This document shows positions 31,871-40,144 of a stretch of DNA of 64,000 nt, piece by piece. The number at the start of each line of letters is the position of its first letter. Position 1 is the first letter of the stretch. The notes beneath the pieces are model-generated. The model saw nothing but the letters and a program-made list of their open reading frames with translations, had not been told where the DNA came from and ran no database searches. The stretch lies in NCBI RefSeq assembly GCF_014495845.1, contig NZ_CP061080.1, forward strand, positions 2,655,001 to 2,719,000, written 5' to 3'. The DNA comes from Aquibium microcysteis (GTDB taxonomy: Bacteria; Pseudomonadota; Alphaproteobacteria; Rhizobiales; Rhizobiaceae). A program made the translations under genes and the position numbers.

Positions 31871-33385
31871 ATGCCGACACCCCTTCTCGCGATGACGGGC
31901 ATCTCCCGGACCTATCCCGGCGTCCGGGCGCTCGACGACGTCAGCCTGTCCGTCATGCCGGGCGAGGTCCTCGGCATCGTCGGCGAGAACGGCGCCGGCA
32001 AGTCGACCTTGATGAAGATCCTCGGCGGCGTCATCGCCCCGAGCGCCGGAACCATCACCATCGACGGCGAGGACCTGCCCGCCCTGACGGTCGCGCGATC
32101 GATGGCGGCGGGGATCGCCTTCGTCCACCAGGAACTCAACCTCTTCGACAATCTCGGCGTCGCCGCCAACGTCTTCATCGGCCGCGAACCCTTGAGGGCA
32201 GGCCCGCTGCGCCTCGTCGACGAACGGGAGCTCGAGCGCCGCACGGCGCCGCTGCTCGGCCAGCTCGGGGCCGATTTCGATGCCGCCGCGCCGGTCGCAC
32301 GTCTGTCGCTGGCACAGCGCCAGATCGTCGAGATCGCCAAGGCGCTGTCGCTGAAGGCCCGTCTCGTCATCATGGACGAGCCGACCTCGAGCCTGACGTC
32401 GACCGAGACCGAGCGGCTGCTCGCCGTGATCGCCCGCCTGAAGGCCGACGGCGTCGCCGTCATCCTCATCACCCACCGCCTTGCCGAGATCGAGCATGCT
32501 GCAGACCGGGTCGTCGTGCTCCGCGACGGCCGGTGCGTCGCCGAACTGCCGCAGGCGCAGATCGCCGCGCCGGCCATGATACGCCACATGATCGGCCGCG
32601 GCCTCGACGCTGTCTACCGGTCGCCCGCCGCCCCGCCGGGCGCGCCGGTGCTGGAGTTCGAAGCCGTCCGCACCGCCTACAGGCCCGATCAGACGGTGAA
32701 CCTCGCGGTCCGCCGCGGCGAGATCCTCGGCCTCGCCGGACTCGTCGGCTCCGGCCGCACCGAACTCGCCTGCGCCGCCTTCGGGCTGCAGCCGCCGCTC
32801 TCCGGCACGGTCCGCATCGACGGCCGGCCGCTCCCGCCCGCCTCCCCCAGGAGCGCCATCGCCGCCGGCCTCTACCTCGTCCCCGAGGACCGCAAGCGCT
32901 GCGGCCTCGTCCTCGACTTCCCGATCCGCGCCAACGTCACGCTCGCCAACCTCCGCGCCTATGCCCGCCGCGGCCTCGTCAACCGCGCCGCCGAGGATCG
33001 GGAGGCCGTCGCGCAATGCGCGCGCCTCGACATCCGGACACCCGGCATTGCCGTCCGGGCGGGGTCGCTGTCCGGCGGCAACCAGCAGAAGGTCGTGCTC
33101 GCCAGATGGCTGTCGATGCGTCCGGTCGTCCTGATCTTCGACGAGCCGACGCGGGGCATCGACGTCGGCGCCAAGAGCGAGATCTACCGGCTGATGCGGC
33201 AGCTCTCCGACGAGGGCGTCGGCATCCTGATGATCTCGTCCGACATGGAGGAGATCATCGGCGTCAGCGACCGCGTCGCCGTGATGCACGAGGGCCGCAT
33301 CGCCGGCCTTCTCGAACGGGACGGCCTGAGCGAGGCGGCCATCCTGTCGCTCGCCGTCGGCCGCCTCGCCGCGCAGGACCACTGA
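31871..33385 (+). CDS. Sugar ABC transporter ATPase, two-domain (RbsA/XylG-like)
   Basis: 504 residues with two nucleotide-binding domains. Domain 1: Walker [10 protein letters not shown] at 38-46, degenerate signature LSLAQRQ, Walker B DEPTSS. Domain 2: degenerate P-loop GLVGSGRTEL, signature SGGNQQK, DEPTRGIDVGAK. These asymmetries are normal for CUT2 ATPases. The start is the ATG giving MPTPLLAMTG. A repeat with a long hairpin begins directly at its stop codon and separates it from the permease. Confidence 0.92.
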   Translation: MPTPLLAMTGISRTYPGVRALDDVSLSVMPGEVLGIVGENGAGKSTLMKILGGVIAPSAGTITIDGEDLPALTVARSMAAGIAFVHQELNLFDNLGVAANVFIGREPLRAGPLRLVDERELERRTAPLLGQLGADFDAAAPVARLSLAQRQIVEIAKALSLKARLVIMDEPTSSLTSTETERLLAVIARLKADGVAVILITHRLAEIEHAADRVVVLRDGRCVAELPQAQIAAPAMIRHMIGRGLDAVYRSPAAPPGAPVLEFEAVRTAYRPDQTVNLAVRRGEILGLAGLVGSGRTELACAAFGLQPPLSGTVRIDGRPLPPASPRSAIAAGLYLVPEDRKRCGLVLDFPIRANVTLANLRAYARRGLVNRAAEDREAVAQCARLDIRTPGIAVRAGSLSGGNQQKVVLARWLSMRPVVLIFDEPTRGIDVGAKSEIYRLMRQLSDEGVGILMISSDMEEIIGVSDRVAVMHEGRIAGLLERDGLSEAAILSLAVGRLAAQDH

Positions 33386-33486
33386 GAGGAAGCGAAGGAA
33401 TGCCCGCTTCCGCGCCGCTCGAGCCAGACATCTCGAGGATTTCAGGGGGCATTCTTCCGCATCCTCGATTGATTCACACGCTCTGA
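33383..33486 (+). repeat. Dispersed intergenic hairpin repeat, copy 1
   Basis: About 104 bp, starting at the TGA of the ATPase gene and similar over its length to 61552-61655. Outer arms GAGGAAGCGAAGGAAT (33386-33401) and ATTCTTCCGCATCCTC (33451-33466) pair at 13 of 16 positions. The strand also reads as a 28-codon frame from ATG 33400 ending HPRLIHTL, with a counterpart in copy 2. Function unknown; see findings. Confidence 0.65.
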
Positions 33487-33500
33487 GGAGACCGCCGCCC

Positions 33501-34454
33501 ATGATCAGCCGCAAGGACCTCGGCCTCCTCGCCCTCATCCTCGTCGTCGGCGCCGTCGTCGCGACCATCAACCCGCGCTTCCTGTCGCCGATCAACCTCG
33601 CCAACACCGCCAACCTGATCGGCCTCTTCGGCATCTTCGCGGTGGCGCAGGCCTTCGTGATCATCTCCGGCGGCATCGAATTGTCGGTCGGCTCGATCAT
33701 CGCGCTGCTCGGCGTGATCTTCGTCGACCTCGTCGCCGGCGGCGCCATCCCCCCCGGCATGGCCGCGATCCTCGTGCTCGCGCTCGGCTGCCTGATGGGG
33801 CTCGCGCACGGCCTGCTGATCACGAAGATGGGTCTCCAGCCCTTCGTGGTCACGCTCTGCGGCCTGCTGATCTACCGCGGCGCCGCCCGCTACTACACCG
33901 AGGACGCAACCGCCGGCTTTCCCTTCGGCGCCTCGTTCCCGCTGCTCGAATGGCTGACGACCGGCCGCTTCTTCGGCGTGCCGCACAGCCTCATCGCCTT
34001 CCTCGCCATCACGATCGTCATGGGCGTCGTCCTCCACCGCTCGGTCTACGGCCGCCATCTCTTCGCCGTCGGCAGGAACGAGGAGGCCGCACGCTACAGC
34101 GGCATCGACGCCGACCGCATCGTCATCGCCGCCTACGTCATCTGCTGCGGCCTGACCGCCGTCTCCGCCATCTTCGTCGCCATGTACACCCGCTCGATCT
34201 CCCCATCCTCGCACGGCAGCTTCTACGAACTCTACGCCATCGCCGCCGCCGTCCTCGGCGGCTGCTCGCTGCGCGGCGGCGAAGGCTCCATCCTCGGCGT
34301 CGTGCTCGGCACCGTCCTGCTCCAGATCCTCCAGAACCTCGTCAACCTGCTGGGCATCCCGAGTTCCCTCAACTTCGCGGTGATGGGCTCGGTGATCCTG
34401 CTCGGGGTCATTGCGGACAGGGAGTTTGGAAGGCGGAGCGCGGGGCGGGGGTGA
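33501..34454 (+). CDS. Sugar ABC transporter permease (RbsC-like)
   Basis: 317 residues with about ten membrane helices. CUT2 permease motifs are ISGGIELSVGSIIALLGV, GLLITKMGLQPFVVTLCGLL and VLGGCSLRGGEGSILGVVLG. With the binding protein at 30831 and the two-domain ATPase at 31871 it completes the second importer. It is last in the rightward unit and is followed 48 bp later by an intrinsic terminator. Confidence 0.9.
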   Translation: MISRKDLGLLALILVVGAVVATINPRFLSPINLANTANLIGLFGIFAVAQAFVIISGGIELSVGSIIALLGVIFVDLVAGGAIPPGMAAILVLALGCLMGLAHGLLITKMGLQPFVVTLCGLLIYRGAARYYTEDATAGFPFGASFPLLEWLTTGRFFGVPHSLIAFLAITIVMGVVLHRSVYGRHLFAVGRNEEAARYSGIDADRIVIAAYVICCGLTAVSAIFVAMYTRSISPSSHGSFYELYAIAAAVLGGCSLRGGEGSILGVVLGTVLLQILQNLVNLLGIPSSLNFAVMGSVILLGVIADREFGRRSAGRG

Positions 34455-34501
34455 TGGGGAGGTTTGGTTGGTACCACGATCGCGGCAGGTGGCGCTCTGC
34501 G

Positions 34502-34526
34502 GCTCGCCGCTCGGTGAGCTCTTTTT
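34502..34526 (+). terminator. Intrinsic terminator of the rightward sugar operon
   Basis: Stem GCTCGCC / GGTGAGC (one G-T wobble) with loop GCTC, followed by TCTTTTT. The T-run is rare in this GC-rich window, and the position just after the permease gene fits. Confidence 0.8.
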
Positions 34527-34565
34527 GGTTTTCGAGGGGGAACTCGCGCTTGGAGGCCCACCACG

Positions 34566-35054
34566 TCAGGCGAAGAGGCGGGCGACCTCGACCATCGGGA
34601 TGAAAAGACGACGGCCGGCGTTGTCCAGGGGAAGGAAGTCATAGGCGCGGTAGAAGGCGGCGGCGGCTTCGTCCTTCGCGTCGACCAGGATAGCGAATGT
34701 GGCGATCTCGCTGCGCAGCACTCGCGCGAATGCATCCAGAAGCATGTGCTCGCCCAGTCGGCGTCCCCGATGGCGCCGGTCGACGGCGAGGCGCCCCAGC
34801 AACGTCGCCGGTACGGTGGGATAGCGCGGCAAGCGCTTGGCCAGCGTTGCCGGAAGGTCGGACAGCGCGATCGATGTCGCGGCGAGTGTCGAGAACGCGA
34901 GAGGCACGCGATCATCCTCGACGAGGACGAAACAGGAGGCGACGCGTCGGCGAACGTCCTGACCGGCTTGGGTGCGGAAATATCGGTCGAGCACGTCCAC
35001 GCCGGATTCGAAGCCGGCGCGATCGTGGGAGTCGTCGAGTGGCTCGACTAACAA
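34566..35054 (-). CDS. GNAT-family acetyltransferase toxin (TacT-like)
   Basis: 162 residues with the GNAT fold; the acetyl-CoA site is RRHRGRRLGEHML (R/Q-x-x-G-x-G/A type). A typical toxin opening is FESGVDVLDRYFRTQAGQD. Related toxins acetylate the amino acid on charged tRNAs and stop translation. The start is 3 nt after the stop of a DUF1778 antitoxin gene, the standard layout of these type II systems. Confidence 0.85.
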   Translation of the reverse strand: MLVEPLDDSHDRAGFESGVDVLDRYFRTQAGQDVRRRVASCFVLVEDDRVPLAFSTLAATSIALSDLPATLAKRLPRYPTVPATLLGRLAVDRRHRGRRLGEHMLLDAFARVLRSEIATFAILVDAKDEAAAAFYRAYDFLPLDNAGRRLFIPMVEVARLFA

Positions 35055-35057
35055 GAG

Positions 35058-35375
35058 CTAACGAGCGTTCGGATCATGCGCCGCAACCGACGCCACATAG
35101 CGTCGCGCGGCCGCGGCAAGTCGCGGGCCTGGTTCTCGCGGGTTCAGAAGAGCCTCGGCAAAAGCGCGGCTTTCATCAACCGCCAACCTGACCGACTGCA
35201 GGTCCTCAAGGGTGCGCACGGCGGCCTCGTGCACGCTCGCGATGACGAAGTCCGTGAGCGTTCGGCCCTGCAACTCGGCGGCACGGAGGAACAGTTCCTT
35301 CTGATCGGAGGACACGCGCGCCTCCAGTCGCTCGCTCCGGGCCGCGACCCGCCTTTTGCCCGCCGCACGTTTCAT
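35058..35375 (-). CDS. DUF1778-family antitoxin (TacA-like)
   Basis: 105 residues with a ribbon-helix-helix region (RSERLEARVSSDQKELFLRA, then AELQGRTLTDFVIASV) and a C-terminal tail that should bind the toxin (VRLAVDESRAFAEALLNP). It is expected to neutralise the GNAT toxin encoded next and repress the shared promoter. A good promoter lies about 30-60 bp upstream. Confidence 0.85.
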   Translation of the reverse strand: MKRAAGKRRVAARSERLEARVSSDQKELFLRAAELQGRTLTDFVIASVHEAAVRTLEDLQSVRLAVDESRAFAEALLNPREPGPRLAAAARRYVASVAAHDPNAR

Positions 35376-35406
35376 GGGCTATTGCCTTGATGATTGCCTG
35401 GAGGAG

Positions 35407-35435
35407 ATTGTACGGCTTACAGCCGGACGCTTCAA
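35407..35435 (-). promoter_or_regulatory. Promoter of the toxin-antitoxin pair
   Basis: Minus-strand TTGAAG (35430-35435), a 17-bp spacer and TACAAT (35407-35412), a strong sigma70-type match 32 bp before the antitoxin ATG. Confidence 0.65.
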
Positions 35436-35508
35436 GGAGGCCCGCGCTCGTTTGCGCACTGGCGATCATGCGATGTCGCGACGGCTTCCTTACTCCCGCC
35501 GGGCAGCG

Positions 35509-35787
35509 TCACAGACTATTGGGCAACGCCGCGATCACCGCCCGCAGCTTTGCGTTGGGCCTGGGCGGATTCTCCAGGAGTTCGAGCACGCGCGCATGGT
35601 CGCGCGTCGTCAGGCGGACGATGTCGGCCGCCTCGATCACGGCTTCGGCTTCACGCAAGGCGCTCTGTGTGACGAAGCTGGTCAGATCGGTGTTGCGCAG
35701 CGCAGCGGCGCGCGCGAGCTTGGCCTTCGTCTCCGGGGAGACCCTCAGGGTCAAGCGCTTGTTGGCATTCTCGGCGGCTCTGGGCAT
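35509..35787 (-). CDS. Orphan DUF1778-family antitoxin
   Basis: 92 residues from ATG 35787; a longer frame upstream looks non-coding. Ribbon-helix-helix DNA-binding region KRLTLRVSPETKAKLARAA, then RNTDLTSFVTQSALREAEAV and the family tail RLTTRDHARVLELLENPP. Unlike its neighbour it has no toxin gene next to it: the 133 bp before the next antitoxin holds only the promoter. It may be a toxin-loss remnant, an antidote to a toxin elsewhere, or a regulator of the adjacent pair. Confidence 0.8.
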   Translation of the reverse strand: MPRAAENANKRLTLRVSPETKAKLARAAALRNTDLTSFVTQSALREAEAVIEAADIVRLTTRDHARVLELLENPPRPNAKLRAVIAALPNSL

Positions 35788-35806
35788 TTCCGTCTTCCCC
35801 GGAAGT

Positions 35807-35827
35807 CGTACATGCTCAAGTTGTACG
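35807..35827. promoter_or_regulatory. Inverted repeat upstream of the orphan antitoxin
   Basis: CGTACA-N9-TGTACG, perfect 6-bp arms 20 bp before the ATG, a suitable place for autoregulation by a ribbon-helix-helix antitoxin. Confidence 0.45.
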
Positions 35828-36019
35828 CGCGCCCTATCGGGTTTCCAAGGTCGTGCATCTCGATATGATGGACGAGTGCCAGACCGACGTTGCTCAATGC
35901 TACGTTGCGCGGCCTCCCCGGAAGAGGACGGCCGGGTCCCGATACGACGACGACCCGCGGGGCGGCAATCAAGGTGAGAGCGAGGACTTGGCCCGCCAGC
36001 TCCGTTGCCAGCCCCGCCC

Positions 36020-37534
36020 TCACCCCGCCCCTTCCCCCGCCATCGCCCGCCACAGCGGTTCCATCGCCTCCGTCCACCGGCTCCAGATCGCATACCGCCG
36101 GTCGTAATGCGCCCGCATCGCCGGGTCGGGCACGTAGGTCCGGGCCGGACGCGTCATTGCCGCCACCGCGGCGGCTTCGTCGGGGTACAGCCCGGCCCCG
36201 ATCGCGGCGGCGATGGCGGCGCCCAGCGCGCCGGTTTCGCGCGCTTCGGCGACGGTGACCGCGACGCCGAGGCCGTCGGCGAACATCTGGGGCCAGTGCG
36301 GCGAGCGGGAGCCGCCGCCGGAGAGCGCGGCGGTGGCGAAGGTGACGCCGGCTTCAGCCAGCACCGCGACATGCCGCCGGTGCTCGAACATCACGCCTTC
36401 GAAGATCGCCCGCAGCAGGTGCCCCTCGCCGTGCCAGCCGGCCAGGCCGAGGAAGCCGCCGCGCTGGTGGGCGCCCTGTCGTCCGCCATAGAGGAACGGA
36501 TGGAACAGCGGATCGTCGGGCGCGGGCTCGACCGCCCCGACGGCGCGGTTGACGAAATCGAACGGATCGTCGTGGTGGCCGCCGCGTTCCACCAGCGTGC
36601 GCACGTACCATTCGAGGTTCGCCGCCGAGGTGGCGCTGTTTTCCATGTTGAGGAAGCGCCCGGGGCGCCACGCCGCCACCATGAACACCCGCTCGTCGCG
36701 CACCGGGGCGTCCGAGAACACCTGGTTGATCGACCAGCTGCCGGCGACGATCGAGGCGGCCCCCGCGCCAACCGCACCCGATCCGAGCGCGGAGGCGACG
36801 ACGTCGAAATAGCCCGCCACCACCGGCGTGCCTGCCGCGAGCCCGGTCGCCGCGGCCGCCTCGGGCGTGACGGCGCCGACGACGCTCGATGGCTGGTGCA
36901 GCGGCGGCAGCAGGGCCTTTCCATCCGCGATGCCGTAGAGCGAGAGCAGCGCGTCGTCATAGGCGGCTTCCGGCAGCCGCAGCAGGCCGGCGCCCGACAT
37001 GTCGGAGATCTCGCTGACGCGCTCGCCCGTCAGGTGAAAGGTCACCACGTCCTTGGCGAACAGCAGCGTGCCCGCCTTCGCGTAGAGGTCCGGCCTGTGC
37101 CGCTTCAGCCAGGCGAGAAGAACCGGCGTCTGCGACGGCCACGGCCGCTGCAGCGCGATGGCGTGAAGTGCTGCCCCCGCCGCGCGGTCGAGCTCCGCCG
37201 CAAGCCCGGCGGCGCGCGTGTCGAGCGACTGGATGCCGATCAGGGCCTGGCCGTCGCGGTCGAGCAGGTAGAGGCCGTTGCCGTGCCCGGCGGTCCCGAT
37301 CGCCGCGATGGCGCGCGGGTCGATGCCGGCCGAAGCGATGCAGCCGGCAATCGCCGCCCTGGCGTTCTGCCAGAGTTCGGGCACCGACCGCTCGACCATG
37401 CCGGGCGCCGGCTTGTGTGTCTTCCCGTCGATGGCATGCTGGGCGATCTGCCGGCCGGCCGCGTCGAACAGCACCGCCTTGATGACCGTGTTGCCGGCGT
37501 CGAGCCCCAGCAGGTAGCTCTGCCCCTCAGCCAC
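36020..37534 (-). CDS. FGGY-family carbohydrate/polyol kinase
   Basis: 504 residues, normal for FGGY kinases. N-terminal ATPase-fold motif LLGLDAGNTVIKAVLFD begins at residue 8; the substrate/ATP interface GTAGHGNGLYLLD follows, and a C-terminal signature LSGGGSRSPHWPQMFADGL is present. It phosphorylates a sugar or polyol using ATP. Last gene of the leftward operon; its start overlaps the aldolase stop by 8 nt. Relatives include EryA, LyxK and LsrK, and I cannot choose between them. Context (GlpD-like dehydrogenase, aldolase) favours a polyol or ketose. Confidence 0.87.
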   Translation of the reverse strand: MAEGQSYLLGLDAGNTVIKAVLFDAAGRQIAQHAIDGKTHKPAPGMVERSVPELWQNARAAIAGCIASAGIDPRAIAAIGTAGHGNGLYLLDRDGQALIGIQSLDTRAAGLAAELDRAAGAALHAIALQRPWPSQTPVLLAWLKRHRPDLYAKAGTLLFAKDVVTFHLTGERVSEISDMSGAGLLRLPEAAYDDALLSLYGIADGKALLPPLHQPSSVVGAVTPEAAAATGLAAGTPVVAGYFDVVASALGSGAVGAGAASIVAGSWSINQVFSDAPVRDERVFMVAAWRPGRFLNMENSATSAANLEWYVRTLVERGGHHDDPFDFVNRAVGAVEPAPDDPLFHPFLYGGRQGAHQRGGFLGLAGWHGEGHLLRAIFEGVMFEHRRHVAVLAEAGVTFATAALSGGGSRSPHWPQMFADGLGVAVTVAEARETGALGAAIAAAIGAGLYPDEAAAVAAMTRPARTYVPDPAMRAHYDRRYAIWSRWTEAMEPLWRAMAGEGAG

Positions 37535-38369
37535 GCGCGTAGACCTCGAGGGCGCCCTCGCCGTCCGCTCCCTGGTGGATGATCGCCATCAGCGCGGCCA
37601 CCACCGCCTTCGGATTGGCGTGCTGGTAGACGTTGCGGCCATAGACCATGCCCTTCGCGCCCTGCCGCATCAGCACGGCCGATTTCGCCAGCACCGCCTT
37701 CAGCTCCTCCCTGCCGCCGCCGCGCACCAGCACGGGCACGCGCGCCGCCTCCACCACCTTGTGGAAATCCTCCGGGTCGTCGGTCGGATCGGCCTTGATG
37801 ATGTCGGCGCCCATCTCGGCGGCGAGCCGCACCAGCGTGACGATCTTCTTCGTGTCGCCGTCGACCTGATACCCGCCGCGCACGGCGTTCGGCAGCATCA
37901 CCAGCGGCTCGATCATCAGCGGCATGCCGTAGCGGTGGCAGTCGGCGCGCACGCGGGCGATGTTTTCCACGCATTGGCGGAACAGCTCCGGCTCGTCGGG
38001 CAGCATGAACAGGTTCACCACCACGCAGGCCGCATCCATCTCCAGCGCGCCGACGAGCGGCTCGTCCTGGTTCTGCAGCATCGACCACATCACGCGGTGG
38101 CGCTCGGCATTGTAGGGGTTGCCCATGTCGATGCGCATCACCAGCGCCGGCTTGTCCTTCTCCGGCCGGCCCTGCAGCAGGTCGGCCTGGCCGTAGGCCA
38201 TCTGGATCGCGTCGGGCCTTGCGCGCACCAGCGTGTCGACCACGCCCGGCATGTCCTCCAGACCCGCCAGGAAGCCCGGCTCGTTGCAGACGCCGTGGTC
38301 GACGGCGACGTCGAGGCAGCCGCCATTCGTGAACAGCCGGTTCATCCGCGCCTTGGTGCTCAGTTTCAT
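37527..38369 (-). CDS. DhnA/LsrF-type class I aldolase or thiolase
   Basis: 280 residues, a TIM-barrel protein of the DeoC/FbaB/LsrF family. Recognisable are CLDVAVDHGVCNEPGFL, the Schiff-base lysine region GADIIKADPTDDPEDFHKVV, and the phosphate-binding RGGGREE and GAKGMVYGRNVYQH. Members cleave phosphorylated sugars, or thiolyse P-HPD in the AI-2 pathway (LsrF). The start lies in an ATGA overlap with the dehydrogenase stop. It would act downstream of the kinase and dehydrogenase. Confidence 0.82.
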   Translation of the reverse strand: MKLSTKARMNRLFTNGGCLDVAVDHGVCNEPGFLAGLEDMPGVVDTLVRARPDAIQMAYGQADLLQGRPEKDKPALVMRIDMGNPYNAERHRVMWSMLQNQDEPLVGALEMDAACVVVNLFMLPDEPELFRQCVENIARVRADCHRYGMPLMIEPLVMLPNAVRGGYQVDGDTKKIVTLVRLAAEMGADIIKADPTDDPEDFHKVVEAARVPVLVRGGGREELKAVLAKSAVLMRQGAKGMVYGRNVYQHANPKAVVAALMAIIHQGADGEGALEVYARG

Positions 38370-40087
38370 CCCTGTCTCCCGTCCTCGTCTCGTCGTTGAA
38401 GCATCTCGCGCGAGACGCCGTGATAATCCGCGAGGTCGCGGACGAAATCGTCGATCTCGCCTGCCCGGCGTTGGTCGTCCCAGCCGAGCTCCCCTGCCAT
38501 GGCCGCGGCGGCGGCCGCGATGATCGCCATCGACACGTCGCCGCGGATCGAAAGCGGCGTGCGCCGCAACAGCATGTCCTCCAGCCGCACCGCCCATTCG
38601 CTGCGCGTCAGGAAGACGATCTCGGCCGCCGTGATGACGCCGCCCGCAGCCAGCGGTACATCGTCGCTGCGGGCGAGGCAGAAGTCGAGCACGTCGCGGG
38701 CGCGCGTGCCGTAGGCGTCGGCGAGCCAGGCGGCGCGCTGCCAGGCGATGCCGCGGCCGGCCAGCTCGGCCACGAGATCGGCGGGGTTCTTCGGGAACCC
38801 GGCTCCGCCGCCGATCGGCAGCCCGATCGTGTCGGTGAGCCGGGGGCGGCCGAGTTCGGCCAGCACCACGTCGGCGGTCTGTTCGGCGAAGGCGCGGAAC
38901 GTCGTCCACTTGCCGCCGATCATGCAGAACTGCGGGATCAGGCCGCCCATCGGCCGGACGGAATGGCCGCGCGAGATGCGTCCCGTGAACGCCTGGTCGC
39001 TGCGGGGCAAGGGCCGGATGCCGCTGTAGCTGTAGACGACGTCGTCGGCCGAGACCGCGACGCCCGGAAACACCTCCCGCACCGCCTCCAGGATATAGTC
39101 CCGCTCCTCCGGCTCGCAGCGCACCCGGTCGGCCCTGTCCACCCTGATGTCGGTCGATCCGGCCAGCACCTTGCCCAGATAGGGAAACAGGATGCACACC
39201 CGGCCGTCGTCGTTCTCGAAGAAGATCATGTGGCCGTGCAGCGCCTGGTGCAGCGCCGGGCAGTCGAGGATCAGGTGCGATCCCTTGGTCCCCGAGATGA
39301 AGGGCTCCGCCGCCTCCCCCTGGTCCGAGAGGCTCGCCAGCGCCTCGTCGAGCCACGCGCCGGTGGCGTTGACGATCACGCGTGCCGTCACCGGCAGGAC
39401 GGCGCCCGTCGGCCGGTCGGTGACGGTGAAGCCGTCGCCCGAGCGCGCGATCTCGGCATGGTTCAGCGCCAGGCTTCCGGGCGCCAGCCGCGCGGTGTCG
39501 AGCACCAGTTCCACGCCCAGCCGCTCGGGATAGCTGATCCAGGCGTCGTGGTAGGTGGCCGAAAACCGCAGCCGCGGCGACAGCGCCGGCCACAGCCGCA
39601 TCGTCTCGGCCGCTTTGCGGAAACGGTGCTTCGGCATCAGGCGGCGGTGCCTGGTCGTCCAGTCGTAGAGCATCAGCCCGATCTTGATCGGCAGCGCGCC
39701 GCGGCTCGCCGGCCGGCTCGACAGGCCGAGGAACCCGGCGGCCCCGTTCATCAGCCCGGAGAAGATCCGGCCGATCGGGATCGTCGTCGGCAGCGGCCGC
39801 ACCATGTGCGGCGCGTTGACGAGCAGCGCGTCGCGCTCGCGCAGCGATTCCCAGACGAGGTCGAACTCGCCGTTCTCGAGGTAGCGCAGCCCGCCATGGA
39901 TCATCCGCGAGGGTGCCGCGCTGCAGCCCGAGCAGAAGTCGTTGCGCTCGACCAGCAGCACCCTGAGCCCCTGCAGCGAAAGCTCCCGGTAGACGCCGAT
40001 GCCGTTGATGCCGCCGCCCACGACGACGACGTCGAAGGCGCCGTCGCGGCGCAGCTGGTCCAGAGTGTCGTCTCTGTTTCGGGGCAT
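38366..40087 (-). CDS. GlpD-like FAD-dependent polyol-phosphate dehydrogenase
   Basis: 573 residues with FAD-binding VVVVGGGINGIGVYRE at 20-35 and a DAO domain, then the C-terminal DAO_C helical region. Typical GlpD sequences CSGCSAAPSRMIHGGLRYLE and SGIRPLPR are present. Homologues oxidise glycerol-3-phosphate or, as EryB, erythritol-4-phosphate, passing electrons to quinone. With a kinase in the same operon, oxidation of a polyol phosphate is the natural reading; a separate glycerol role is possible. Confidence 0.87.
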   Translation of the reverse strand: MPRNRDDTLDQLRRDGAFDVVVVGGGINGIGVYRELSLQGLRVLLVERNDFCSGCSAAPSRMIHGGLRYLENGEFDLVWESLRERDALLVNAPHMVRPLPTTIPIGRIFSGLMNGAAGFLGLSSRPASRGALPIKIGLMLYDWTTRHRRLMPKHRFRKAAETMRLWPALSPRLRFSATYHDAWISYPERLGVELVLDTARLAPGSLALNHAEIARSGDGFTVTDRPTGAVLPVTARVIVNATGAWLDEALASLSDQGEAAEPFISGTKGSHLILDCPALHQALHGHMIFFENDDGRVCILFPYLGKVLAGSTDIRVDRADRVRCEPEERDYILEAVREVFPGVAVSADDVVYSYSGIRPLPRSDQAFTGRISRGHSVRPMGGLIPQFCMIGGKWTTFRAFAEQTADVVLAELGRPRLTDTIGLPIGGGAGFPKNPADLVAELAGRGIAWQRAAWLADAYGTRARDVLDFCLARSDDVPLAAGGVITAAEIVFLTRSEWAVRLEDMLLRRTPLSIRGDVSMAIIAAAAAAMAGELGWDDQRRAGEIDDFVRDLADYHGVSREMLQRRDEDGRQG

Positions 40088-40144
40088 GGCGTGTCGTTCG
40101 CCGTCGCGAGACGGCGCTTGTCCTTCCGGGTTGTGGTCGTGCGG

